Source: Glebionis coronaria (Eukaryota; Streptophyta; Magnoliopsida; Asterales; Asteraceae). From it: a stretch of 64,000 bases of DNA. The DNA lies in the NCBI GenBank assembly GCA_025667525.1, contig JANFOE010000053.1:1527001-1591000 (forward strand). Reading direction: 5' to 3'. Position numbers and translations under genes: made by a program. Within the stretch, counting starts at the first letter, position 1. Each line of letters opens with the position of its first letter. Positions 1-11,154 of this stretch are shown in pieces. Below the pieces are notes generated by a model. That model worked only from the letters and a program-made list of their open reading frames with translations. It did not search any database and was not told the DNA's origin.

Positions 1-1406
1 TAAACATCAACATCACCGAATCATCATCTCTCGAATCTCGAACCAGATATACCCTTCGAACCAGTTTTTTAAACAAACTTCCAGTAGGGAAGCTTTATAA
101 TCCACTTTTTTTTACTTTATATTAATTAATCAGAAACAGTATAAAGAGTAAATTGCAATAAAATTTAAAGAGACAAGATTAAACCGAAATAAAAATTCTA
201 TTAATAATATAAACTGAGTACAATACTTTTGAAAGAAAATTACATTTAACCTAAAATCTGTTTTTGCATAAAATAAAAATAAAAATAAAAAAATGGCACA
301 CAACATTACATAATAAGGGGGGATTTTATAGGGAAACCCTAAAAACCTTCTTCATGAATCTTGGTGAGCACGGAGAATGATCTTGGCCTTTCAATTCTTC
401 TTTCTTCATTCTCTTTCATCATCTACGGCTGGAAATTATCCAGGGATCACATGGATCGCCACACTGGCGTTTTTTGTGTTAGTTGTGTTTGTTTAGAGAT
501 GACTTGGGCTCTCATGATTGGTGGATTGGGGAATATTCGCTGTCACAACCAATTAAATCAAGGGAAGGAGCCACGTCAGGATTTAAGGACCACATCATGT
601 TGCTTCCGATAAACTTGGGAATTTAATTCCCCAACGTGTGAATCACACGTATCAAGCAAAACCCCCCAATTTCTTTGATGTAATTTAGTGATTAGGGTTT
701 TTAGGATTGGGGTAAAAATCTGCGTTTTGTTTTTGGTGTGGGAGAGAAAGAAAGGGTTTCATTGTTTGTAACGAAAATAAATGGGAGAGTGGGTGGTAAA
801 AAGTTTTATTAATAAACGTGTGTATAATTTTGACCAAGAAAGTGAAATAAATTCACTTCAACCGTGTAACTTGAAGCCTCACTAGGCCTTGAAGCCCAAA
901 ACAATCCCTCCGTTTTTGCAAATGGTATAAGATTGGGCTTTTGGCCCATGTTTAATATCATCCGTCCCTTGTAAATATGATTTTAGGCCTTTGATGGGCT
1001 TTTGCCAAGAAAATATTTAACTTGCATCCTTATTGGGCTTTTTGGGCCCAATAGTCCAATATGGGACCCACAAGCCCAATTATCTTCATAAAAGGTTAAA
1101 TCCACTAAAATCGAGCTTGATTTTGGCTTTGACGATCTTTCCTTTAAACTCGTGTCGAATTTGCCGGTTTTCGTGATCTTTGGCACACTTTTGGTTCTTT
1201 TACTTTGTCTTTGTCTCTTTCTTGGACTTTTCTTCAACAATTGACCGTGAAATCCCGTGTTTTCTTTCCTTTTGTTCTTTTATACCTATTTAACACAAAA
1301 ACACAAAACCACGCGTAATTCCGACTTTTACGATATTAAACACATGATTAGGTCTTGTTTTTCCTTGATTTTAGTGGCAAAAGGATAAGTGTTTACACAC
1401 TTATTA
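1..1406 (-). repeat. 3' LTR of G1 (partial)
   Basis: This is nearly the same as 8771-10172; the copies differ by scattered substitutions and small indels. It ends in CTTATTA at 1406, exactly where similarity to the right copy stops. A TATA-like box on the minus strand (rc of ttttata) lies near 323-330. The first half of the LTR is outside the window. Open frames in it (for example near 361-612 and 983-1240) are not conserved genes. Confidence 0.9.
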
Positions 1407-3401
1407 AATCCCTACACTTGACCATTGCAATGACCCTATGCAATGCATAGTTTTAAAGCATAAAGTTACATTTTTCTCATAATTAACCCATCTTGCCTTT
1501 ATTAAGATATTCTACTACTAAGGTGAAAAGATAAAAACTTTAAAAGAAACAAAAGTTATAACAATTTATTAACTTGGAAATTATTTGATGAAATAAACTC
1601 GTAAAGAAATATAAGACTTAAATTATGGCTTTGGTGTCATGAATATTAATCACCCTCAAGTTTCACGTTCCCCATACCAAGCTTAAAAACGAGGTCATTG
1701 TTTACCATAAGTTCTCAAGTTAAAACCACTTATATAAGACAATTGTGTAATACTCGTTCTCCAATTCCTAAGTTGTATCTCTAGCTTTTAAGGATTGTCA
1801 TTCACCCGTAGGCTCATTTGACTTATTTGATAATTGTTAGTCCAAAAATGAAGGCAAAACGGTGCAAACCCGACACTCAAAACCTAACCTCGCCCTAAAA
1901 AACGTTGTCACTAAAGTAAGCCCACATCAAGGATAATTTAACACGATTTGGGGAATAAATTCCCGGATACGAAATTTGGCCAATAGTCCTACTTATTAAT
2001 TATTCCTCCAAAGTCATGTAGACTTTATGTGGAGTTTAGCAAGTTCACATCATATGCCCTTAGGCTCTTTAGGATGTAAAAATGCTCCTCTTCTATTGTC
2101 CACACCCTAAGGCTCCTTGAACGATAAACAAGGGAATTGACTTTTTTTGATCAATTTTTATTCAACACTTACCATGCCATACACCCTAAGGCTCCAATGA
2201 CAAGGTTCGTGCTACATGCCCCACACCCTAAGGCTCCTTGAGGTCATGTTTTAATCTTATTCTTTCTTTATTTATGATATATATAGTAGGCCAAATTCCA
2301 CGGTCCTATGGTCTGAATACCTCCTACTTAGTGATTATGAGCCACCTTAGTCGGAAGTCCACAACGCTGGCACCCTCAATGTGTTCATGCTTTAATTACA
2401 AGGAGATAAAAGATTTGGCTAAGAGCTAAGATATCGAATCTACACCGCAAAAATCCTCATTTATTAAGCAATTAAATATACAAGCGGGAAGAAAGAGCCA
2501 CAAAAACTCATATAAGCAAGAATTAACCCTTAAACTTATTATCAACTCTATCATCTCTCGTTCTCCACAATTTAAAATCTCAAGGAATGAGACTCGTGGA
2601 TGCTTAGCCTAATAAACCAATTAAGGCCCACATGGTTAAGGATATTAGCTAGAGTAAACTTGGATAAGTAAACTCGAGTTAAGTCAAAATATTCACGACG
2701 GGCCTAATATATCAAAGACATCTAAACTTGTTAAAACCATTTTATTCATTTATTTATTTATTTATTTATTTATTTATTTTACTTTATTCTTGAAATGAAA
2801 TATATAAATATGATGCGATGACAAAAGGAAAGAAAATAAAAGAAAATAAACGGAAATATTACTAGGCTAAAATAGATCAAAAATTTGAAAAATGTTTAAA
2901 GTTTTTTAATTTTCCGGTTAAATGGGGTCAAATTTATAGAAAAACCCACTAAAATTCGATAGAAGTCCCCCTATACTTAATATAAACATTGTCCTCAATG
3001 TTTAAGCATGTGGGAGAATAAACTCCCCTACACTTAGGACATTGAGTACGTTGTTTAAATTGAGCTAAGGAAGAGACAACTAAAGTGATTACATTTATTC
3101 ATCTTATTTATATAGATGTATGAATCACAATAGTTTTGAGAGAACCAGTTACACGGGAAACACGGGATCACGGGTCGCGTCAAAAACACCAAAAGTGGAT
3201 CATTAAAGCACATGTCCCTTCACAACATCACAACACACAAACAACCTACTTGCCCCCCCCCCCCCCACACTTGTTGGTGGAAATGGGTGAAGGTGAAAAA
3301 AAGGTGGAAAGGATGGAAAAGGGGTAAAAACATAACCTAGTTATACGATGATTGATTTATTTATCACGAGTCTCTAGCTCGACTCGATTTCCTAAATGTC
3401 A
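1407..3401 (-). other. G1 non-coding tail between protease ORF and 3' LTR
   Basis: About 2 kb without a supported gene. On the minus strand it ends in a purine-rich tract (GTGTAGGGATT, rc of 1407-1417) next to the LTR, the likely PPT. Blocks are shared with the tail of G2: a CATTGCAATG-rich segment near 1428-1445, a segment near 2553-2600 and one near 2986-3030. A CACCCTAAGGCTCC motif repeats near 2100, 2181 and 2221. An ATTT tetranucleotide repeat lies at about 2745-2780 and a C run at about 3251-3265. Confidence 0.7.
2986..3001 (-). other. Perfect inverted repeat ACATTG-TCCT-CAATGT
   Basis: A 6-bp stem with a 4-nt loop in the G1 tail. The same hairpin, with one loop change, is at 41520-41535 in G2, followed in both by a purine-rich stretch on the minus strand. 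Plant Athila-like gypsy elements commonly carry this motif between integrase and the 3' LTR. Its role is not known to me. Confidence 0.6.
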
Positions 3402-4622
3402 TCATTCAAATGGGAAAATCATGGAAAAACCAAGATTTCCAAGGGAGGAAAATCTCTCCATGATAAAGGGTGAAATATAGCCATATATGGAATACCCCAC
3501 GAAAAATCCACCCGGGTCAAACACATAATTTCCATCATGAAAGGAAATTACCCCCGAGGTGGTAAAATCACATAAGGTAGAGAAAAGAGGGGTACCCTTA
3601 GTCAAAAATTTCTTACGAGGAAATATGTTATGGTGATAAGGCAATGATAGCGTGAAAGTCTTTATTCCGGGATCAAACACCGATTCCTTAACGGGAAAAT
3701 AGCAAGATGTGTTGACATTAAAGCTCAAAATGTCATTATAATCCAAAGTGGGGGAGTCGTCCTCTTCCAAACTCGATGTGAAGACATAAGTACCATCGGA
3801 GTCATAGGAAAACTCATCCTTGTGAGGAAAATAGGAATTTAGAAAGATATCTAAATCCTCCTCAAATGGAATATCCTGTAAAATAGGGGCAACCTCTAAA
3901 GGTGGAGGATCCTTTTCAAAATTCGTAACCCCCAATATAGGAATATCAGAGTCAAAGGGAGACTCAAGAATGGGAGGATCACTTATAGAGATAATAGGAT
4001 CATTAGGCTCACTAGGTGTCTCGTCAAAACCCAAAGAATTGAGATCACTTAAAGAAGTGTCGTCACTAAAATTAGCTTCTTCATTTTCTTCAAAAACTGG
4101 ATTATCATTTGAAGTTTCAAAAAATGGATATTCATTTGAAGTTTCAAAAAGTGGGTTTGAATGTACCACAAAATCATTAAGGTTAAACTTTTTAGTTTCA
4201 AAAAGATTGATATAACTTTCTTCATTATCAAAATTAAGCACATCAATCATATTGACCGATTCTTTTCCGTTTGATTTATTTACCATTTTTTCCATTTTAA
4301 ACACTTTTTGATCATTCCCTACCCTAAGAATTAATTCCCCTTCGGCTACATCAACTAACGCTTTTCCGGTTCTTAAAAATGGTCTACCAAGTATTAACGG
4401 AATACGAGGATCCATCTCATAGTCGACTACAACAAAGTCCACGGGGAAAGTGAATGTACCAACTCGAACAAAAACGTCTTCGACAATACCAACGGGGTAT
4501 GCGAGAGTTCTATTAGCTAACTCGAGAGTCATGAGAGTCGGTACAAGGTCGGGTAATGATAATCGTTTCCATACCGAGAGTGGCATACGATTGATGCTAG
4601 CGCCAAGATCCGCTAAAGCCAT
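3402..4622 (-). pseudogene. G1 retroviral-type aspartic protease with acidic C-terminal extension
   Basis: This reads in the same frame as the upstream gag but is cut off from it by two stop codons near 4636 and 4660-4662. The protease active site is D-L-G-A-S at residues 6-10, followed by the flap-side ILGRPFLRTGKAL segment near residue 77. About 120 residues in, the protease ends. It is followed by some 280 residues, acidic and rich in Asp/Glu/Pro/Phe, that stay open to a TGA/TAA near 3402. In G2 the equivalent position leads into reverse transcriptase; here no RT motif is present. The extension has repeats of the type F-E-T-S-N near residues 150-175. Its function is unknown. The first Met used is simply the first one after the stop. 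Confidence 0.75.
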
Positions 4623-4661
4623 ACAATCATCAATTTAAGGAAATGAGCAAGGTAACACGAA

Positions 4662-6518
4662 TCATCCAGGATCTCCTAGCTTTTCGGGAAGCTCTTTGAG
4701 AAGAATCGCGGAACAATTCTCATTTAGACGAGTATTAACGAGATCAACCATTTTTTCTTTCTTATTAAGAAAATCATTGAACATCTTCACAAACTTAGGC
4801 ATTTGAGCAAATGCTTCAATAAGGCTAATGTTAACATTCACGTTGGAAATCATTTTCAAAAAGTTGGAAAAATGAACGTCATCTTTGGTGAGCACTTTAT
4901 CCTTGTCTAACCTAGAGGGATAAGGGATATTGGGTTTAGACGTTGAAGGTGGAGAAGGAGAAGGACTCGCTTCTTGAACAACCTTAGGGATAGTTTCTTT
5001 AGGCAATGGAGAACTAGTACTAGGAGTGGTAGTGGGAGGAATCACCGAAGGGGGAGTAGGATTACTCATTATGACCTCCGGGCCTTGTCTCTCCTTTATG
5101 GGCGAAGAGATGGAAGGTCCCACTAAAGTGGCTCCACTTCGAGTAGTGATAGCACTCACATTAGCACGAGGGTTAATCTCGGCATTAGAAGGTAAGGCTC
5201 CTTGGGGTCTAAGTGCTTGCAAAATTTGCACGAACTTCCTATCGGTGAACTCTTGCATTTGTTTCATAGTTCTCTCATGTTCGGTCAATTTTTGTAGAAC
5301 CAAGTCCATTTGAGGATTATGCATGTTCATTTGATTATACCCTTGATTGTTAAAACCTTGATTAGTAAAATGTTGATTATTAAAACCTTGATTTTGAGTA
5401 TTAAACCCTTGGTTTTGCCCTTGAAAATTCCCTTGAGTTTGGTTAAAATCCCTTGCATTTGAGTTTCCTTGAAAATTACCCATTTGAGGACCTTGGTTCC
5501 TATTTTGGTATTGGGTATTTTGGGTGGGTGGGGGTGGTCTTTGTTGAGCTACAAAACCCGGGGGAGTCAAATAGTTAGTACTCTTATAAGACAAATGGTT
5601 AACATCAACGTTTGGTTTAAAGTGAACCCTCTCATTTGCATTAGTGTTATAAGCATAAACTTGTTGTTGTTGATTGTAAACCTTGTCACAATTATAATAT
5701 GAATGTGGTCCACCACAAGTCTCACACATTTCACAAGTCTCTTTTAAGGCATTTACTTGCACATTGATGGCTTTGGTATTGTTAGCGGTTTGTAGAGCAA
5801 TTGATTCAAGAAGCGAAGTAAGCTTATCAATTCTCTTGTCGTTCTCACTAGTACTAGCACTTGCCATAGTAGCCCTAACACTCTTGGTTTGTACTTTTGC
5901 CTTGTTTTCAATTATGGCCCAAGCCTCGTTCATGGATTTCACAAGAATATTACCCCCCGCGGCACTATTAATTGAGTCTTGGTCATTAAGAGTTAAACCA
6001 TTGTAAAACGTATTAATTTGATGCACTTTAGTGAAACCATGTTGTGGAAATTTTCTTAAAAGCTCCTTAAAACGGTGCCAAGACTCACTAAACGTTTCCC
6101 CATATTTTTGTTCAAAGGTAATGATGTCATTCCTTAAAGAGGTGGTCCGTGATGGTGGGGAAAAGTAGTTAATGAACTTGGTCTCTAAATCCGCCCATGT
6201 AAGAATGCTTTGGGGTGGTTCCTTATCAAGCCAAATCCGGGCTTGTCCTTCGAGGGAAAAAGGAAAGAGCAACAAACGTATTGCTTCTTAAGTCACCCCA
6301 TTATATTTCACCGTATTAGTCAAATGGATAAATCTCTTAATATGATCATGGGGGTCATCTTGGGAACGGCCCAAAAATGGTGTAGCGGAAACCATTTGAA
6401 TAAAACCCGTTTTGATTTTAAAATTATTTGCTCCAATTGCGGGGACAACGATAGCGTCATCGTTTCCCTCAATGTGTGATTGCAATATCTCGATCATAGG
6501 TCGGTTATCCGTTGCCAT
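4662..6518 (-). pseudogene. G1 Gag (capsid and nucleocapsid), stop-interrupted
   Basis: This is a Ty3/gypsy Gag. The N-terminal part (from ATG at 6516-6518) is stopped by TAA near 6288-6290 and continues in the same frame to 4662. The capsid region has the usual W-x-D-L-x-x-K-F segment and E-S-W-x-R-F-K-E-L-L-R block. A zinc knuckle C-x2-C-x3-H-x4-C lies near residue 190 of the second part. A long Gln/Asn-rich linker (NQG repeats) and a Pro/Ser-rich region follow. The last codons read K-L-G-D-P-G before TGA. The frame is open upstream of 6518 to about 6606 and encodes a lysine-rich stretch without ATG, so the original start may have been lost. At least two of the stops look like C-to-T changes. 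Confidence 0.85.
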
Positions 6519-7365
6519 TGTATTGTCGAAAGCGCGATTCTCGGGATCGGCTTGAGTGACGGTCTTTTTGTTGTTCTTCTTCTTTTTGGAAGAATTAGAA
6601 ATATTTTAGTACACCACTCGGTTTGTGTGCACGCGCGCGAGTGCGCATACAACTAATATCAAGGAATGAGGTAGGAGACCTCGGTCGACTTTGAGAGGAA
6701 AGGGATTATCCCTCTCGATGTTAAATTATTAAAAAGCTACTAAAAATATATATGTAATACTACTTGAGTTGGCAAACCAATAATCGGTCGTCCCTCTCAA
6801 TATACACACAAGCAAGCGGTGAAACGAGGTGGCACAAAGCACTTAAAAACCTTTTTCCTTAGACGGCCTTTTATAGCGCGTCGCCTTATACCCACCTTAT
6901 AGTTTGTATAAATCGAGTTCAAACTTCTTACTAGTATTTATCTATTTTGCCTTTATTTTCCGTTTTGGATTCGAATACAATAGCTAGGTGATGAAATCCC
7001 AACTAAGGTCTTATTTGAAAGTAGGTAAATTAATTGTGCTACGTAATATAATATAGTAAAAGAAAAATCTTTTTGTATTTTTTTAAAGAAAAATATATAT
7101 TCACAATAAAAAGCGAAAGAAATCGAAATAAGAAAAATAACAATAATACGTAATATTTTTGGTGTAATACTTTAGGAAAAGTATTACTTTTGAATTTTTT
7201 AATTTTTGTTGGTGCAAATCTTAGGAAAGAGTTTGCTTTTGTGTATTTTTATCTTTTTGATTTTTTTTATATTTTTGATTTTTAACTAGAAAAGTAACGT
7301 TAAAAAATGAACGGATCCCAAAATTCAAATCTTCTCACGAAAAATCGTCAATCGTAACGAGCGAA
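6519..7365 (-). other. G1 leader between PBS and gag
   Basis: AT-rich non-coding leader of the minus-strand element. It contains lysine-coding sequence at its gag side (6541-6606) and a long A/T-rich section at 7020-7300. I see no other gene in it. Confidence 0.6.
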
Positions 7366-7380
7366 GCGGCAGCGGCGCCA
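7366..7380 (-). other. G1 primer-binding site (tRNA-Asp type)
   Basis: On the minus strand it reads TGGCGCCGCTGCCGC, three bases after the 5' LTR. This fits the TGGCGCCG(T)TGCCGG primer site that plant Athila and related gypsy elements use with tRNA-Asp. Confidence 0.8.
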
Positions 7381-8102
7381 ATTTAATGTAGTGATTTTTT
7401 GTAGTGATTTTTTGTGCAATTTATCGTTTTCTCCTCGACTCGCTCGAATTGATATCGGACTTAATCGTGGATTAATCGTTCTTGGTAAATTAAACTCTTT
7501 TTGGTATTTTAAAAACAAAAAACTATTTAATTTAAAATTTATTAAATCTAATTAAAAAGCAAATACTTTTATACTATGAAAATCTTTAAAACTAATTAAA
7601 ATAATTAAAACAAATCTATTTTAAAAATTATAAACTAATTTTAAACTATTTAAAAACTATTTTGGATTTAAACAAAATTTAAAAACTAATTTTATATGAA
7701 ACTAAATTAATAAAAACTAAATTATAAAAACAATTTAAATTTCTAAAAGTAATTAAAATATTTTTTATTTTTATTTTTTTAATTTTTTTTAAACTTAATT
7801 AAAGAAAACTTATAAAAAAAACTTTAATAAAAATTAATTAAACAAAACCTTGTATAAAACGTAATATATAAAACTGACAGCTACGAATTGATTAAACTAT
7901 ATTAATAACTGAACCTGTAATAAAACACAAATAGAGGACTAGAGGAGATGATAAAGGTGTTGGGCTGATGTACGGAAGGTCAAGGGTTCGAGTCCCTGGA
8001 GTGAGCTTTTTTTTGGAATGATTAATTTTTTTTGGAATTTTGAACTCTCAGACCAATTGGGTTTGAGACTTTAAGCAGCTAATAAAAAACAATCAAAACT
8101 AG

Positions 8103-8570
8103 ATATAAGCAAATATCAAATAAGCAAGTCTAACTTAACAGAATCAAATAAGCTAAAAAATCTAAAATAAGCAAATCAAATCTGATAAATAAGCAAATCT
8201 AAACTGATAAGAAGCAATACACTACTAGACTCAAATTCAGCAAAACAATATAAACTAAATATCAGCAACTATGATCAAAACAAACAATAAGCAGATAATC
8301 TAAAACAGAAAATAAGCAGATAGGATCTAAATGAAAAATAAGCAAACAACAAACAAAACCTAAGCAGATAAAATCTAAACAATACAAAATCAGATAAGCT
8401 AATATATCAATGAAATCAAATAAGCAGTTAAAAACTAAATAAGCAAAAAGACTTAAATAAAAAAACAAACAAATTCTAAACTTCAAATAAGCAAATTAAT
8501 CCTAAAGAACTTATACCAATAAGCAGATAAGTTAATAAGCAGATTCAAACACTACTGAAAATAAGCAGAT
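8103..8570. repeat. Degenerate AATAAGC(A/G)(A)AT repeat array
   Basis: Fifteen or more copies of ATAAGCAAAT / ATAAGCAGAT lie in about 470 bp at irregular distances (about 15-28 bp). The same AATAAGC core appears more sparsely in the G2 LTRs (38869-39060 and 48538-48725). Confidence 0.65.
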
Positions 8571-9092
8571 CCAACCAAAACTTAAACAAACTTAAATCCA
8601 AATAGCAAACTGAGCAGATCTAACAAACTGACTAAAAGAAAACGTAAAGCAGATTAAAACTATATTAATCTAAAACTTAAAAATTAAAAAGAAGTTAAAC
8701 CTGGTGTCGAATCCGTTGAGAAGAAGGGTGAGCGTTGAGCCCCCTTTTAGACCGAATCAAAACCCACCATTAAACATCAACATCACCGAATCATCATCTC
8801 TCGAATCTCGAACCAGATATACCCTTCGAACCAGTTTTTTAAACAAACTTCCAGTTGGGAAGTTCTATAATCCACTTTTTTGTACTTTATATTAATAAAT
8901 CTGAAACAGTATAAAAAGTAAATTGCAATAAAATTTAAAGAGACAAGATTAAACCGAAATAAAAATTATATTAATAATATAAACTGAGTACAATACTTTT
9001 GAAAGAAAATTACATTTAACCTAAAATCTATTTTTGCATAAAATAAAAATAAAATAAAATAAATGGCACACAACATTACATAATGAGGGGGG

Positions 9093-9100
9093 TTTTTATA
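9093..9100 (-). promoter_or_regulatory. TATA box of G1 5' LTR
   Basis: TATAAAAA on the minus strand, followed by a C/G-rich run. The homologous box is seen in the left LTR. Position inside the LTR fits a U3/R boundary; assignment is by motif only. Confidence 0.5.
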
Positions 9101-10172
9101 GGAAAACCCTAAAGACCTTCTTAATGAATCTTGGTGAGCACGGAGAGTGATCTTGGCCTTTCAATTCTTCTTTCTTCATTCTCTTTCATCATCTACGGCT
9201 GGAAATTATCCAGGGGTCACACAGATCACCACGCTGGCGTTTTTTGAGTTAGTTGTGTTTTCTTAGAGATGACTTGGGCTCTCATGATTGGTGGATTGGG
9301 GAATATTGGCTGTCACAGCCAATTAAATCAGGGGAAGGAGCCATATCAGGATTTAAGGACCACATCTTGTTGCTTCCGATAAACTTGGGGATTTAATTCC
9401 CCAACGTGTGAATCACACGTATCAAGCAAAACCCCCAATTTCTTTGATGTAATTTAGTGATTAGGGTTTTTGGATTGGGGTAAAAAGCTGCGTTTTGTTT
9501 TTGGTGTGGGAGAGATAGAAAGGGTTTCATTGTTTGTAACGAAAATAAATGGGAGAGTGGGTGGTAAAAAGTTTTATTAATAAACGTGTGTATAAGTTTG
9601 ACCAAGAAAGTGAAATAAATTCACTTCAACCATGTAACTTGAAGCTCACTAGGCCTTGAAGCCCAAAACAATCCCTCCGTTTTTGCAAATGGTATAAGAT
9701 TGGGCTTTTGGCCAAAGTTTAATATCATCCGTCCCTTGTAAATATGATTTTGGGCCTTTGATGGGCTTTTGCCAAGAAATAGTTAACTTGCATCCTTATT
9801 GAGCTTTTTCGGCCCAATATTCCAATGTGGGACCCACAAGCCCAATTATCTTCATAAAAGTTCAAATCCACTAAAATCGAGCTTGATTTTGGCTTTGACG
9901 ATCTTTCCTTTAAACTCGTGTCGAATTTGCCGGTTTTCGTGATCTTTGGCACACTTTTGGTTCTTTGACTTTGTCTTTGTCTCTTTCTTGGACTTTTCTT
10001 CAACAATTGACCGTGAAATCCCGTGTTTTCTTTCCTTTTGATATTTTGTACCTATTTCACACAAAAACACAAAACCACACGTAATTCCGACTTTTATGAT
10101 ATTTAACACATGATTAGGTCTTGCTTTTCCTTGATTTTAGTGGCAAAAGGATAAGTGTTTACACACTTATTA

Positions 10173-10544
10173 GTAGCCAAGGGAAATTTCTAACATAAAT
10201 AACACCCATACCTTAGTTTTACATATGAAAACTTCTCTTCCACCAATAAGGACTAATTTCCATCACCATCATCTATCCTAAAAGATCACAAACTCCTACC
10301 ATTTCCAGAAGACCACTTAAGGACTTCAAGAAAGGTGTTGGGTATAATTTTCCAGTTGATTCAAAACTTGTAATTGATTGGAGGCCTAAGAATTGCTTTA
10401 ATTCCTTCAATTACCTATTGTTATTAACTTTGTTATTTATTTTTATATTTCAAGAATGGTTATGAATGTTGAACTTTTGAGTTTTGTTGAAATAATCATG
10501 TAGTAGTTTCATTTACACTTGTTTGGATGATGTTATAACATGAG
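10173..10544 (+). repeat. G0 5' LTR, fragment a
   Basis: It matches about 57380-57738 with many substitutions. S1 inserted at its right end; the last five bases, ATGAG (10540-10544), are the S1 target-site duplication. Confidence 0.75.
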
Positions 10545-10577
10545 TGTTGGGAATAAAATGTAGCCAGTACACTTGGA

Positions 10578-10683
10578 CGCTGACAAGAAGAAAACAAGCG
10601 TTGATAAGAAGAAAACAAGCGTTGACAGATCTAGCGTTGACAAGAAGAAGTCAAGCATTGATAGGATGTAGTCAAGCAATGAT
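10578..10683 (+). repeat. S1 LTR array of CGCTGAC-type boxes, 21-21-15-21-21 bp spacing
   Basis: Boxes begin at 10578 (CGCTGAC), 10599, 10620, 10635, 10656 and 10677; later ones are degenerate (CGTTGAT, CATTGAT, CAATGAT). The 3' LTR has them at 21709, 21730, 21751, 21766, 21787 and 21808 with the same intervals. The filler between boxes is A/G-rich (AAGAAGAA). See Part 2. Confidence 0.9.
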
Positions 10684-10815
10684 AGAAAGATATAGTCTAT
10701 GCGTATTATGTTTCTAGTTTGTTTCTAGTAAAGATAGGATCAACGATGTATTTTCTATATTTATCTTTACCTAGAATAGCTGATACGTAGACTCTTGTAC
10801 AAGGCTTCTTATGTC

Positions 10816-10823
10816 TATAAAAG
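10816..10823 (+). promoter_or_regulatory. S1 LTR TATA box
   Basis: TATAAAAG, about 270 bp into the LTR and after the box array. The same TATAAAAG sits at the matching place in S2 (23878), S3 (51361) and S4 (59740). Confidence 0.7.
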
Positions 10824-11061
10824 AAGACCTTTAGGTTTTGTTTCACATAAGTTTTCATACGTTTAACACTTTCATTGTAAGCAAGTTTGCCATAATCAAT
10901 CAAGTGAAAGTTTGTTTTACAATTGTTTGTGTGTTCTTGTTTGAGTATTAATTCCGCATAATACTTAAATTGTTTTATACACAACAAAGTTTCTCTACGT
11001 GTTTAACTTGATTTAATCTCGTTTACACAAGCTAAATCGATCTAAGTTTGGGATCAACAAG

Positions 11062-11073
11062 TGGTATCAAAGC
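11062..11073 (+). other. S1 primer-binding site (initiator tRNA-Met type)
   Basis: TGGTATCAAAGC, two bases after the LTR. It has one mismatch to the usual TGGTATCAGAGC found in S2, S3 and S4. Confidence 0.85.
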
Positions 11074-11154
11074 TTGTTGAGAAACTTTGATCTAAAGAAC
11101 ACAAGAACCCTAAATTACCAAAAACCCTGATTTTCATAAAACCTTAAAAACATC

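Larger units (their letters stand above)
1..10172 (-). mobile_element. G1: Ty3/gypsy gag-protease-only retrotransposon, left end outside window
   Basis: The two ends are copies of one LTR: bases 1-1406 match 8771-10172 closely. Coding runs on the minus strand between them and holds only gag and an aspartic protease; there is no reverse transcriptase, RNase H or integrase. A tRNA-Asp type primer site lies beside the right (5') LTR. Conserved tail motifs are shared with the Athila-type element G2, so G1 is probably a non-autonomous relative (a terminal-repeat-with-gag type). The candidate TSD GTAGC (10173-10177) cannot be checked because the left end is missing. G1 appears to sit near the start of the 5' LTR of G0. 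Confidence 0.85.
7384..10172 (-). repeat. 5' LTR of G1 (2789 bp)
   Basis: It starts TAATGTAG beside the PBS and ends CTTATTA. The part from 8771 on matches the left copy. The termini are TAAT...ATTA rather than the usual TG...CA. The inner two thirds (7384-8770) are very AT-rich and include an array of AATAAGC-type motifs. No gene is supported; the open frames here have no family match. Confidence 0.85.
10545..11059 (+). repeat. S1 5' LTR (515 bp)
   Basis: Begins TGTTGGGAATAAAATG and ends GGGATCAACA. It holds the CGCTGAC box array at 10578-10683 and a TATA box at 10816. Confidence 0.93.

Noticed and set aside
361..1240. Short open frames in the left LTR as genes
   Set aside because: They lie in LTR DNA; the matching frames in the right copy are altered, and no family motif is seen.
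10578..10683. CRISPR-like array
   Set aside because: Repeats are about 7 bp with 14-bp fillers in a plant LTR, they recur at the same place in both LTRs, and there are no cas genes.
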